Translations under genes and position numbers: made by a program
Shown: one piece after another, positions 39,527-48,309 of the stretch
Numbering within the stretch: the first letter of the stretch is position 1
How the letters are laid out: each line of letters starts with the position of its first letter
The notes under the pieces: generated by a model
What the model saw: only the letters and a program-made list of their open reading frames with translations
Databases searched by the model: none
Told to the model about the DNA's origin: nothing
DNA from: Streptomyces violens
Lineage (GTDB): Bacteria > Actinomycetota > Actinomycetes > Streptomycetales > Streptomycetaceae
DNA length: 64,000 nucleotides
Direction of reading: 5' to 3'
NCBI RefSeq assembly: GCF_000717745.1
Contig: NZ_JOBH01000026.1
Coordinates: 25,373-89,372 of the forward strand

Positions 39527-41152
39527 ATGGGGTCGGAAGCGATGATCGAGGCCGAGATCACGGTACGCAGGGCGCTGGAGCTGCCCGCGCTGCGGCGCGG
39601 GCTGCCGGAAGTGATCACCGGCGAGGACGGGCTGGACCGCCCGGTCCGCTGGGTGCACGCCGGCGAGGTGCCGAACATCGCCTCACTGCTCAAGGGCGGC
39701 GAGCTGCTGCTGACCACGGGACTGGGCCTGGGCGCCCGCCCCTCCGAGCAGCGCGCCTTCGTCCGCAAGCTCGCCGAGCGCGGGATCGCCGCGCTCGTCG
39801 TGGAGCTGGGCGCCCGCTTCGAAACGCTGCCCACCGCCCTGGTCGACAGCGCCCGCGCCTCCGGCCTGCCACTGATCCAGCTGCACCGCGAGGTCCCGTA
39901 CGTCTCGGTCACCGAGGAGATCCACACCGAGATCGTCAACAGCCACTACACGCTGATGCGCCGCGCCGACGAGGTCCTGCGCCGCTGTACGGACGTCCTG
40001 CTGCGCGGCGGCGGCGCCCCCGAAGTGCTGCGCCTGCTCGCCGCGTTCACCGGCAATCCGCTCTGTCTGGAGGCCCCGGACGGCAGCCCGCTGTACGCCG
40101 CGGGCCCCGACGACGGTGCCGCCGCCGACGCCGATCCGCTCCAGGCGTGGGAGGGTCTGCGCGAGAAGGGGCTGCGGGTGGACGTGCCCGGCGGCGGCCA
40201 CGGCCCCGACGCCGTACGGGCCCGGCTCGTCCTGCTGCCCGTCAACGGCGCCGTCGCGCCCGTCCACCGCATCGCCGCCGAACGCGCCGCCGACCTCCTC
40301 GCCGTCGTCATGCTGCAGTCCCGGCAGGAGGAGGGGCTGGCGGCGCGCGGCCGCGGTGACTTCCTCGCCGACCTCGCCGAGGGCCGGATCTCCGCCGCCG
40401 AAGCGCCGGGCCAGGCCCGGCTGCTGGGCTTCCGGCCCGGTACGGCGGCGCTCCTCCCGGTGGTCATGCGGCTGCCGTCCGGACTGCCCACGGCGGCCGG
40501 CTGGGCGCTCCTCGCCCAGGCGCTGCGCGAGGAACTGGCCGCGCTGGGGGCGCCCGTACTGCTCGGCGTGCGCCCGGTGGAGGGCCGCGTACCGCTGCTC
40601 TTCGGCCTGCGCGAGGGACTAGAACGGGAGGGCGCGGCCGACCGGATCGCGGAGGCGCTGCGGGCCGGCGTCGCACGGGCCGGGCTGGACCGCCCGGCGG
40701 CACAGCGCCCGGTGGTCGTGGTCGGCGCGGCGGGTGACTGGGCGGCGACCGGGCCCGGGCTGCGGCACGCCGCCGAGGCGGCCGCGGCGGCGCAGGGGCT
40801 GGAGCCCCGCCTCTGGTACGACGCCCGCCGCCTGGACATCGAACTCCTCCTGTGGCGGATGCGCGAGCACGGCGAGGAGGGCATGCTCACCGACTTCGTC
40901 GACCGCGCGATCGGCCCGCTGCTGGCCCACGACCGCACCGCGCGCCAGCCGCTGCTGCCCACCCTGGAGGCGTACCTCGCCAGCGCCGGCCGCAAGGCCG
41001 AGACCTCCCGCGACCTGAACGTCAACCGCCAGACCCTGTACGACCGCCTCGCCCGCATCTCCCAACTGCTCGGCACGGACCTGGACGACCCGGGGACCGT
41101 ACTGGGGCTGCGACTGGCACTGCACGCGCGACGGCATACGGAACGCGGCTAG
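39527..41152 (+). CDS. PucR-family transcriptional regulator
   Basis: This 541-residue regulator has an N-terminal PucR sensory domain (about residues 10-125; LPALRRGLPEVITGEDGLDR, LLKGGELLLTTGLGL). A GGDEF-like/CdaR middle region (about 290-420) is followed by a C-terminal HTH_30 (about 480-540; AETSRDLNVNRQTLYDRLA). PucR proteins activate catabolic genes for purines, amino acids or polyamines. It is divergent from the permease-oxidase pair, so it likely controls it. ATG 39527 lacks a strong ribosome binding site. An alternative start is ATG at 39542. Confidence 0.9.
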   Translation: MGSEAMIEAEITVRRALELPALRRGLPEVITGEDGLDRPVRWVHAGEVPNIASLLKGGELLLTTGLGLGARPSEQRAFVRKLAERGIAALVVELGARFETLPTALVDSARASGLPLIQLHREVPYVSVTEEIHTEIVNSHYTLMRRADEVLRRCTDVLLRGGGAPEVLRLLAAFTGNPLCLEAPDGSPLYAAGPDDGAAADADPLQAWEGLREKGLRVDVPGGGHGPDAVRARLVLLPVNGAVAPVHRIAAERAADLLAVVMLQSRQEEGLAARGRGDFLADLAEGRISAAEAPGQARLLGFRPGTAALLPVVMRLPSGLPTAAGWALLAQALREELAALGAPVLLGVRPVEGRVPLLFGLREGLEREGAADRIAEALRAGVARAGLDRPAAQRPVVVVGAAGDWAATGPGLRHAAEAAAAAQGLEPRLWYDARRLDIELLLWRMREHGEEGMLTDFVDRAIGPLLAHDRTARQPLLPTLEAYLASAGRKAETSRDLNVNRQTLYDRLARISQLLGTDLDDPGTVLGLRLALHARRHTERG

Positions 41153-41226
41153 CGGTACGGGGGCGGCGGGCGGGGCTGAGTATCCGTACTCAGGCGGGCG
41201 GGTGCCCGCGGGGCGACACTGCCGCC

Positions 41227-41676
41227 ATGGTCCCCGACTCCTCCCCGGCACCCGGCCGCCCGCGAGTCCACTGGTTCGCCGACCTCTTCCTGGCGCTGCT
41301 CGTGCTCGTCGTGGAAGCGGCGGCGGTGGTCGTTGTCTGGTTCGCGGCGGGGTTCTACGCCTGGACGCACCACGGCGGGGACACCACCGTCCCGGACCCT
41401 GAAGGACCGGATCCGACGGATGTGCTGCTGATCGCCCTCGGGGTGGTCGCACTGCTTGCCGCGCTGATCAGCTTCCGCCGCTTCCGCGCCCGGTCGCCGG
41501 TCACCGCCGTCACCCAGGGCGTGGCGGCGGCGGTGCTGGCGCTCGGCGCGCTGACCGGAACCGCACTGGAGTACCGCGCGACGCACCCTGAGCCCGTGCC
41601 CACATCCGACCGCTCCGGGCCGGTCGGCTGCCGCAGCGGCGGCGACAGCGAGGAGTGCCGCGACACCGGCGGCTGA
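41227..41676 (+). CDS. Small membrane protein, unknown function
   Basis: This 149-residue protein has three hydrophobic segments (about residues 20-45, 66-84 and 96-113), with a loop rich in His, Asp and Pro between the first two and a charged C-terminal tail containing two Cys. It resembles uncharacterised actinobacterial membrane proteins. ATG 41227 lacks a good ribosome binding site but all hydrophobic segments lie after it. It is separate from PucR by 74 bases. No function can be assigned. Confidence 0.65.
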   Translation: MVPDSSPAPGRPRVHWFADLFLALLVLVVEAAAVVVVWFAAGFYAWTHHGGDTTVPDPEGPDPTDVLLIALGVVALLAALISFRRFRARSPVTAVTQGVAAAVLALGALTGTALEYRATHPEPVPTSDRSGPVGCRSGGDSEECRDTGG

Positions 41677-41706
41677 CAGCCGGTGTCCGGTGGCCCCGGC
41701 GATGCC

Positions 41707-42834
41707 TCAGCCCTGCCGCTGCGCCAGCTCGTCGTACACGCTCAGCACCTGGGCGACCGTGTCGTCCTCGGTGGGCCAGTCGGCGGCCTGGGCGCGTCCG
41801 GCGTCGGCGAGGGCGGCCCGCCGCGCCGGATCGTCGAGCAATTCCACGACCGTGCGGGCGAGGGCCGGGGCATCTCCGTACGGGACCAGTTCGGCGGCCC
41901 GGCCGACCAGTTCGCGGGTGCCGCCGGTGTCCGTGGCGACCAGCGGGACGCCGCCGCGCAGCGCCTCCTGGGCGAGTACCGAGCGGGCCTCCCAGCGCCC
42001 CGCCACGAGCACCAGGTCGGCGGCGGCGAGCAGCCCGGGGACGTCCTCGCGCCGGCCGAGCAGCCGCACCGGCAGCCCTTCCGCGTCGATCCGCTGCTGC
42101 AGCGCGGTCCGCAGCGGCCCCTCCCCCGCGACGACGAGCAGCGGCTGCGGGTCCAGGCCGCACCAGCCGTGCGCGGCGTCCAGCAGCACATCGTGCCCCT
42201 GGTGCGCGTCCAGCCGGCCGACGGCGAGCAGCAACGGGCGCCCGAGCGCCCCCAGTTCGGCCCGCCGCTTCTCGCGCCGCCCGAGCTCACGCGCGTACTC
42301 CTCCTCGCCGCGTGGGCGCGGCCCTGCCGGGGGCGCCAGACGCGCGTCGCGGGCGCCCCGCTCACGGGCCCTGCGCACCAGTTCGGCGCACGAGCCCAGT
42401 ACGACCGCCGAGGCGCGCGCCACTCGGCGCTCCAGTAGCCGCGTCACCTGCGCCCGCGCGCCCTCGCTGTGCACCTTGGTGTGCCAGGTGACGACGAGGG
42501 GGACGCGCCTGCCGCGCAGCGCGAGGGAGGCCCTCAGCCCGGCGTGCAGACCGTGCGCATGGACGAGGTCGGCGTCCGCGCAGGCGGTACGGAGCGCGGC
42601 GATGCTCCCGGGGTCCGTGCGTGGCGGGATCCGTTCGAACCCGGCGCCCACATCCGTGAAGCCGTACGTGTCCTCGGCGTCGGGCGCCGCGCAGACCGTC
42701 ACCCGTACCCCGCGCGCGACGAGCCCCGCCGACAGCGCGTGCACATGGGCCGCGCTGCCTGCGCTGCCGCGGCCCAGCACCTGGACCGTGCGCAGCGGCG
42801 ACGGTGCGGTCGGCGGGGTGGGTGTGCTGCTCAC
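41707..42834 (-). CDS. GT4-family glycosyltransferase
   Basis: This 375-residue GT-B enzyme has an N-terminal VQVLGRGSAGSAAHVHALS (glycine loop), the LLAVGRLDAHQGHDVLLDA donor-site block and the E-x7-E signature in WEARSVLAQEALRGGVPL (about residue 295). It likely transfers a sugar onto a surface or lipid-linked acceptor. GTG 42832-42834 is used as start because the open frame above it (to 42972) is Arg/Pro-rich without similarity. It is followed upstream on the same strand by the MraY-like gene and recN, so the three may share transcription. Confidence 0.86.
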   Translation of the reverse strand: MSSTPTPPTAPSPLRTVQVLGRGSAGSAAHVHALSAGLVARGVRVTVCAAPDAEDTYGFTDVGAGFERIPPRTDPGSIAALRTACADADLVHAHGLHAGLRASLALRGRRVPLVVTWHTKVHSEGARAQVTRLLERRVARASAVVLGSCAELVRRARERGARDARLAPPAGPRPRGEEEYARELGRREKRRAELGALGRPLLLAVGRLDAHQGHDVLLDAAHGWCGLDPQPLLVVAGEGPLRTALQQRIDAEGLPVRLLGRREDVPGLLAAADLVLVAGRWEARSVLAQEALRGGVPLVATDTGGTRELVGRAAELVPYGDAPALARTVVELLDDPARRAALADAGRAQAADWPTEDDTVAQVLSVYDELAQRQG

Positions 42835-43013
42835 GAGTACGTCGGGCTCCTGGGTCGGCGTGGTCCGGTGGGGCGGGCGGGATGCGCCCAGCATGCCAGC
42901 CCGCGCCGTCCGTACGGCACCGATGACAAGCCGTTGTGCTGCGGCTGCGCGGCCGGGGGCCGCCGGGACCACTCACACGGGTGATCATGCCCGTGTCCGT
43001 ACGGGCGCTCCCG

Positions 43014-43805
43014 CTAACCGGTGAGGACGCCTCCCGCGGCAGCGCGGGCCACACCGTCCCCCGAGGCCGCGGCGGCCGTCAGCGCGGCGGCGTGGGCCAG
43101 CAGCCCGGCCCGGCCGTTGGCCGCGACGATCGCGAGGCCGAGCGCCGCGCCCAGGGCGTGCGCGCCCGTGTCACCGAGCATGGTGCGCTCGCCGAGGTCG
43201 TCCGCGAGCAGTGCCGCCGCCGCGCCCACCGGAGCGGCCGCGAGCACCGCGCCCGGACCGCTGCGCAGCAGTCCGGGGGCGCCGAGGGCGAGGACCGCGG
43301 CGGCCGCCCGGCCGGGGCGCACGTCCACCAGGTTCACCAGGTGGGCCGAGCCCGCGATCACCACGCCCGCCAGGACCTTGTCGGCCGGGCGGTCCTTCAG
43401 GAACGCGCCCGCCGCGAGCCCGGCCGCGCCGATACCGAAGAGCTTGACCGCGCCGCTGGTGACCTCGCCCCGCCGCAGTGCGGACAGGTGCGCGCGGAAG
43501 CCGCGCCGGTGGTCGCCCGCGCCCGCCACGTCGTCGTACGCGCCGCAGCCGCCCGCCGCCAGCACGGCCAGCGTGCCCGCGGTACGGGCCCGTACGGGCA
43601 GCCCGGGCGCGCAGGCCACGGCGGCCGCGGCGCCCACCGCTGCCGCCGGCCCGCCGAACAGGTCGACGCTGCGGCCCGCGAAGTTCTTGCGCTGCCACGG
43701 CTCGATGCCGCCCGGCGGCCGCCGCCGCAGCCCCTCGTACGCGGCCCGGGCCGCCCCGGCCGCCGTCAGCAGCCCCGTGAGCCGCGTCCGCAGCGCGCCG
43801 CTCAC
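43014..43805 (-). CDS. Divergent MraY/WecA-like membrane protein
   Basis: This 263-residue, mostly hydrophobic protein has spaced motifs that align with the polyprenyl-phosphate N-acetylhexosamine-1-phosphate transferase family. They are KNFAGRSVDLFGGPA near the N-terminus, GAYDDVAG (compare the family's xxxDD), HLVNLVDVRPGRA (compare N-x-D-G-x-D-G) and MLGDTGAHALGA (compare GD-x-G). The canonical second aspartates are partly changed, so catalysis is uncertain. About eight helices can be drawn. GTG 43803-43805 overlaps the recN stop (GTGA). Together with the GT4 gene downstream it may form a lipid-linked sugar pathway; that is inference. Confidence 0.75.
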   Translation of the reverse strand: MSGALRTRLTGLLTAAGAARAAYEGLRRRPPGGIEPWQRKNFAGRSVDLFGGPAAAVGAAAAVACAPGLPVRARTAGTLAVLAAGGCGAYDDVAGAGDHRRGFRAHLSALRRGEVTSGAVKLFGIGAAGLAAGAFLKDRPADKVLAGVVIAGSAHLVNLVDVRPGRAAAAVLALGAPGLLRSGPGAVLAAAPVGAAAALLADDLGERTMLGDTGAHALGAALGLAIVAANGRAGLLAHAAALTAAAASGDGVARAAAGGVLTG

Positions 43806-45553
43806 CGGCCCGACCTCGCCGTCTCCAGCAGCTCCTCCGCGTGCGCACGGGCCGTCTCGGAGTCCTCCTGGCCCGCGAGCATGCGGGAGAGTTCGCGGAT
43901 GCGGTCCTCGCCCTCCAGGACCGTGACGCCGCTGCGGGTGACCGAGCCGTCGTTGGTCTTCTCGACCAGCAGCTGGCGGTCGGCGAACGCGGCGACCTGC
44001 GGGAGGTGGGTGACCACCACGACCTGCGCGGAGCGGGCCAGCCGGGCGAGGCGGCGGCCGACCTCGACCGCGGCCTTGCCGCCGACGCCTGCGTCCACCT
44101 CGTCGAAGAGGTAGGTCGGTACGGGATCGGAGCCCGCGAAGACCACCTCGATGCCGAGCATCACGCGGGAGAGCTCGCCGCCGGAGGCGCCCTTGGCGAT
44201 CGGACGGGGCTGCGCGCCGGGGTGCGGGGCGAGGAGCAGTTCGACCTCGTCGGCGCCGGCCGGCCCGTAGGCCACGTTCCGGCCGCCGACGTGCACGCCG
44301 TCCGCGTCCTCGGGGACCTCGGTCTGTCGGATCTCCACGCTCACCCGGGCGTGCGGCATGGCCAGTTCGGCGAGCTCGGTGGTGACGGCGGCGGCGAACC
44401 GCTCGGCCGACGCCGTGCGCGCGTCGGTCAGCGCCTGCGCCAGCTCGCCCAGTTCGGCGCGGAGCGCGTCGCGTTCGGCGGTCAGCTCGCCGATCCGGTC
44501 GTCGTCGCCCTCCAGCTCGGCGAGGCGCGTGGCGCTCTCCTCGGCCCAGGCGAGCACGGCCGCGATGTCCTCGCCGTACTTGCGGGTGAGCCCGGTCAGC
44601 GCGGCCCGGCGCTCCTCGACGGCCGCCAGCCGCAGCGGATCGGCGTCCAGCCCGTCCGCGTAACTGGCCAGCTCGCCCGCCACGTCGGACATCAGGATGC
44701 CGATCTCGCCGAGCCGGTCGGTGAGCCCGGCCAGCGCCGCGTCGTGGCTGCGTACCGCCTCCAGCGCGCGATGCGCCCCGGCGACCAGGGTCGTCGCGTC
44801 GACGCCCTCGGGGTCCTCCGGGTCGCCCGCGAGCGCCCCGTGCGCGACGCTCGCCGCGGAGGCCAGCGCCTCGGCGTGGCCGAGCCGCTCGGCCTCGGCG
44901 GCCAGCTCGGTGTCCTCACCGGCCTGCGGCTCGACGGCGGAGATCTCCTCCAGGCCGAAGCGGAGCAGGTCCGCCTCCTGGGCGCGCTCGCGCGCCTTGG
45001 TGGTCAGCTCCTCCAGCTCGGTGGCCACGTCGCGGAGTCTGCGGTACGCGGCGGTGTACTTCTCCAGGGGGACGGAGACGGCGTCCCCGGCGTAGCGGTC
45101 CAGGGCCTGGCGCTGCCGGGCGGGCCGCAGCAGGCCCTGCTGGTCGGTCTGGCCGTGCACGGCGACCAGGTCGTCCGCCAACTCCCCCAGCAGCCCGACC
45201 GGTACGGACCGTCCCCCGACGTGCGCGCGGGAGCGGCCCTCGGCGGAGACGGTACGGCTGATCAGCAGCGCCCCGTCGTCCAGCTCGGCCCCGGCCTCCT
45301 CGGCCCGGACCGCCGCCGGCGCGTCGGGGCCGACCGTGATGCGGCCCTCCACGACGGCCGCCTTGGCGCCGATCCGTACCAGTGCGGGGTCGGCGCGCCC
45401 GCCGAGCAGCAGGCCGAGACTGGTCACGACCATGGTCTTGCCCGCGCCCGTCTCGCCCGTCACCGCCGTGAAACCGGGGGACAGCTCGACGACGGCATCA
45501 TCGATGACGCCCAGGGACCGGATCCGCATCTCCTCCAACACGGATACGACCAT
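43802..45553 (-). CDS. recN: DNA repair protein RecN
   Basis: This 583-residue SMC-like ATPase acts early in double-strand break repair. It has an N-terminal Walker A GETGAGKTMV (about residue 34) and RSRAHVGGRSVPVGLLGELA. A central coiled-coil region (about 150-400) is rich in Ala, Glu, Arg and Leu. The C-terminal signature ASGGELSRVMLGIE is followed by Walker B YLFDEVDAGVGG and VVTHLPQVAAFAD. ATG 45553 is used; an internal GTG at MVVS-V is possible. Gene order tlyA-nadK-recN is the actinobacterial standard. No SOS box was recognised upstream. Confidence 0.96.
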   Translation of the reverse strand: MVVSVLEEMRIRSLGVIDDAVVELSPGFTAVTGETGAGKTMVVTSLGLLLGGRADPALVRIGAKAAVVEGRITVGPDAPAAVRAEEAGAELDDGALLISRTVSAEGRSRAHVGGRSVPVGLLGELADDLVAVHGQTDQQGLLRPARQRQALDRYAGDAVSVPLEKYTAAYRRLRDVATELEELTTKARERAQEADLLRFGLEEISAVEPQAGEDTELAAEAERLGHAEALASAASVAHGALAGDPEDPEGVDATTLVAGAHRALEAVRSHDAALAGLTDRLGEIGILMSDVAGELASYADGLDADPLRLAAVEERRAALTGLTRKYGEDIAAVLAWAEESATRLAELEGDDDRIGELTAERDALRAELGELAQALTDARTASAERFAAAVTTELAELAMPHARVSVEIRQTEVPEDADGVHVGGRNVAYGPAGADEVELLLAPHPGAQPRPIAKGASGGELSRVMLGIEVVFAGSDPVPTYLFDEVDAGVGGKAAVEVGRRLARLARSAQVVVVTHLPQVAAFADRQLLVEKTNDGSVTRSGVTVLEGEDRIRELSRMLAGQEDSETARAHAEELLETARSGR

Positions 45554-45731
45554 ACGAGGTCCGAGGGCCGCGCCGCGACGGCCGCCCCCGCGTCATCCCT
45601 GCGCACGGCCCCGGAACCGGTACGGAACCGCCGGGAAAGTCCTACCTTGGGACGCGCGCGGCGCCCCGAGAGGAGCAGGCATACGGGGCACATGCGTACG
45701 ACCACTGCCCCGTATGCGTCGAGGAGTGCGG

Positions 45732-46715
45732 CTAGTGCGGGGCTCCCCGCCACCCCGCGACCGGCAGGGCGAACTTCGCGACCAGGCGGTCCGTGAAGGA
45801 GGCGTGGTGGAGGCGGGCCAGGCGGACCGGGATCGCGCCGCGGCGGACCTCGACGCGGGCGCCCGCGGGGAGTTCGACCGAGCGGCTGCCGTCGCACCAC
45901 AGGACGCCGTGCGGCGTCTTGGGCTGCACCTCCACCGCGAGCACCGACTCCGGGGAGGTGACCAGCGGCTTGGCGAAGAGCGCGTGGGCGCTGATCGGGA
46001 CCATCAGCAGGGCCTCGACCTCGGGCCAGACCACCGGGCCGCCGGCCGAGAAGGCGTACGCGGTCGAGCCGGTCGGGGTCGCGCAGACCACGCCGTCGGC
46101 GCCGAAGCGGGACACCGGGCGGCCGTCGACCTCGGTGACGACCTCCAGCATCCGTTCCCGCGCGGCCTTCTCCACCGACGCCTCGTTCAGCGCCCAGTCG
46201 GTGTGCACCACGGTGCCGTTGTTGCGGACCAGGACGTCGAGAGTCATCCGCTCCTCGACCTCGTAGGCGCGGGTCACCACCCGGTCCACGACCTTGTCCA
46301 GATCGTCCCGCTCGGCCTCGGCGAGGAAGCCGACCCGGCCGAGGTTGACGCCCAGCATCGGCACTCCGGACGTCCGCGCGAAGTCCGCGCCGCGCAGCAG
46401 GGTGCCGTCACCGCCCAGTACCACCAGCAGCTCGCAGCCCTCGGCCGCGCCCTGTTCGGTCGCCACCTGCTCGACGGAGTCGGGCAGCGGCAGGTCGGCG
46501 GCCTCGGCCGCCAGCACCCGTACGCCGATACCGCTGCGCAGCAGCCCCTGGACGACCAGTTCGGCGCTGCGGACGGCCGCGGGGCGGCCGGTGTGGGCGA
46601 GCAGGAAGACCGTGCGGCCCTTGCCGGCGAGCGGCACGGGTGCGGGTGCGGACACCGCCTTGACCTGCGGTCCCTGCTGTTCCTGCGGTGCTTCGGACGT
46701 TCCAGAAGTGGTCAA
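45732..46715 (-). CDS. nadK: NAD kinase
   Basis: This 327-residue enzyme phosphorylates NAD to NADP with ATP or polyphosphate. The GGDGT loop (VVLGGDGTLLRGADFAR), the LGVNLGRVGFLAEAE segment, LNEASVEK, and TPTGSTAYAFSAGGP are all present. The start is TTG 46713-46715, overlapping the tlyA TGA as TTGA, which explains the absence of an ATG at this position; the acidic first 30 residues are variable. It lies in the tlyA-nadK-recN cluster. Confidence 0.94.
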   Translation of the reverse strand: MTTSGTSEAPQEQQGPQVKAVSAPAPVPLAGKGRTVFLLAHTGRPAAVRSAELVVQGLLRSGIGVRVLAAEAADLPLPDSVEQVATEQGAAEGCELLVVLGGDGTLLRGADFARTSGVPMLGVNLGRVGFLAEAERDDLDKVVDRVVTRAYEVEERMTLDVLVRNNGTVVHTDWALNEASVEKAARERMLEVVTEVDGRPVSRFGADGVVCATPTGSTAYAFSAGGPVVWPEVEALLMVPISAHALFAKPLVTSPESVLAVEVQPKTPHGVLWCDGSRSVELPAGARVEVRRGAIPVRLARLHHASFTDRLVAKFALPVAGWRGAPH

Positions 46716-47527
46716 CGCGGCCCCTCCGCCACTGCACGCTCGACATCCGCCGGGTCCAGGGCAGGCGCACCGGCGCGGAGCCACAGAAAGTACTCGACGT
46801 TGCCCGACGGGCCGGGCAGGGGGCTCGCGGTGACCCCCAGCACGCCGAGTCCCAGCTCCGCGGCGCGCTCCCCGACCATCCGCACCGCCTCGGCCCGCAG
46901 CTGCGCGCTGCGCACCACACCGCCGCTGCCCAGCCGCTCCTTGCCCACCTCGAACTGCGGCTTGACCATCAGGACGAGGTCCGCGTCCGGCGCCGAGCAG
47001 CGGACCAGCGCGGGCAGGACGAGGCCGAGCGGGATGAAGGACAGATCGCCCACGACGATGTCGGCGGGGACCCCGTCGATCTGCTCCAGGGTGAGCTCGC
47101 GGACGTTGGTGCGGTCCTTCACCGTCACCCGGTCGTCGCTCTGCAGCGACCAGGCGAGCTGTCCGTACCCGACGTCCACGGCGACGACGTGGCCGGCTCC
47201 CGCGCGCAGCAGGACGTCGGTGAAGCCGCCGGTGGAGGCGCCGGCGTCCAGCGCCCGGCGGCCCTCGACCTTCAGCCCCTTCGGTACGAAGGCGGCCAGC
47301 GCGCCGGCGAGCTTGTGGCCGCCGCGCGAGACGTAGTCCGGGTCGTTCTCGTCCTCGCGGACGACCAGCGCGGCGCTGGTCTCCACCTGGGTGGCGGCCT
47401 TGGTCGCCGGCTGGCCGCCGACCGTCACCCGGCCCGCGGCGATCAGCTGGCTCGCGTGCTCGCGGGAGCGGGCCATCTTGCGGCGCACCAGCTCCGCGTC
47501 GAGTCGGCGTCGTGCCACACCTGCCAC
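46712..47527 (-). CDS. tlyA: TlyA-family rRNA 2'-O-methyltransferase
   Basis: This 271-residue enzyme methylates ribose of rRNA (16S C1409 and 23S C1920 in mycobacteria; absence confers capreomycin resistance there). An N-terminal S4 RNA-binding domain (residues 7-65; RLDAELVRRKMARSREHASQ) precedes a FtsJ-like methyltransferase with SAM motif DAGASTGGFTDVLL and the catalytic K-D-K-E-type residues (SRGGHKLAGAL, VGDLSFIPL, VKPQFEVGK). GTG 47525-47527 follows GGAG by about ten bases. Its stop overlaps the nadK start. Confidence 0.95.
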   Translation of the reverse strand: MAGVARRRLDAELVRRKMARSREHASQLIAAGRVTVGGQPATKAATQVETSAALVVREDENDPDYVSRGGHKLAGALAAFVPKGLKVEGRRALDAGASTGGFTDVLLRAGAGHVVAVDVGYGQLAWSLQSDDRVTVKDRTNVRELTLEQIDGVPADIVVGDLSFIPLGLVLPALVRCSAPDADLVLMVKPQFEVGKERLGSGGVVRSAQLRAEAVRMVGERAAELGLGVLGVTASPLPGPSGNVEYFLWLRAGAPALDPADVERAVAEGPR

Positions 47528-47533
47528 CGGGGT

Positions 47534-47854
47534 TCAGCTCCTGTTGTCGTTCTGTGCGCCGGGGCGGGGCCCCGGCTGCTGGTCCAAGGAGGCCAGCGTG
47601 GTGCGGAGCCCCCGGTGGACATCCTCGTACACCGCGAGATGGCCGCCGACGGCGAGGTGGTCGGCATCGCCGAGCCGGGCCAGCCGGCCGTCCACTTCGG
47701 GGTGCCCGGTCGGGGTGACCGCTACGCCGAGCGGCCGCGGCCCCGCGGGCTCCTCGGGGGGCACGTCAGGGCCGTCGGAAGGTGGCTCGTCGGGCGCCGC
47801 GACAGCTTCGGGGTCCGGTTCCGGCCACTCGGCACCGGGGTTCGGCTCGTCCAT
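47534..47854 (-). CDS. Small acidic protein upstream of tlyA, unknown function
   Basis: This 106-residue protein has an acidic Pro/Glu-rich first half (likely disordered) and a short structured part, TGHPEVDGRLARLGDADHLAVGGHLAVYEDVHRGLRTTLASLD. It is conserved in streptomycetes next to tlyA but has no known role. It ends seven bases before the tlyA start and therefore heads the tlyA-nadK-recN operon. ATG 47852-47854 is used; no strong ribosome binding site is visible. Confidence 0.7.
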   Translation of the reverse strand: MDEPNPGAEWPEPDPEAVAAPDEPPSDGPDVPPEEPAGPRPLGVAVTPTGHPEVDGRLARLGDADHLAVGGHLAVYEDVHRGLRTTLASLDQQPGPRPGAQNDNRS

Positions 47855-47925
47855 GCCCCGACGCTACCGCGAACCGGTGGCGCTCCGGCGGACGAGTCAC
47901 GCCTGAGCTGGGTATCGTCCTAGCG

Positions 47926-48276
47926 ATGGCTTCCCTAGAACAGTGCCGAGCGGCCCTGGACCGGCTGGCACAGAATCTCTCGACCTCGGCGGACGGCACC
48001 GTGCGCGGCGCCGCCGCCGTGGACCGCTCGCTGAGCTGCCGCATCACCGACCTGGACGTCACGTTCGTGGGGCGGCTGGTGGACGGCACCCTCACGGATG
48101 TCACGGCCGTACCGGGCCCGCCCCCGGACAGAGCACAGATCCGGCTCGCCATGACCGGCGACGACCTGGTCGCGATGGTCGACGGCGAGCTGCACTTCGC
48201 GCGCGCGTGGGGCAGCGGCCGGGTGAAGCTGGAGGCCGGCTTCCGCGACCTCCTGCGGCTGCGGACGCTGCTGTGA
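47926..48276 (+). CDS. SCP2 sterol-binding-family protein
   Basis: This 116-residue protein resembles the SCP-2 lipid-transfer fold. A core of strands and helices is visible in SLSCRITDLDVTFVGRLVDG, IRLAMTGDDLVAMVDGELHFARAWGSGRVKLEAGFRDLL (split here as two blocks). Such small proteins bind lipids or act as accessory domains; no substrate is known. ATG 47926 has no ribosome binding site and a TATCGT box about 12 bases upstream, which would give a leaderless mRNA. It diverges from the tlyA operon. Confidence 0.75.
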   Translation: MASLEQCRAALDRLAQNLSTSADGTVRGAAAVDRSLSCRITDLDVTFVGRLVDGTLTDVTAVPGPPPDRAQIRLAMTGDDLVAMVDGELHFARAWGSGRVKLEAGFRDLLRLRTLL

Positions 48277-48309
48277 CGCCGCCCGTCCCGCGGATCAGGC
48301 CGCGGCGGA

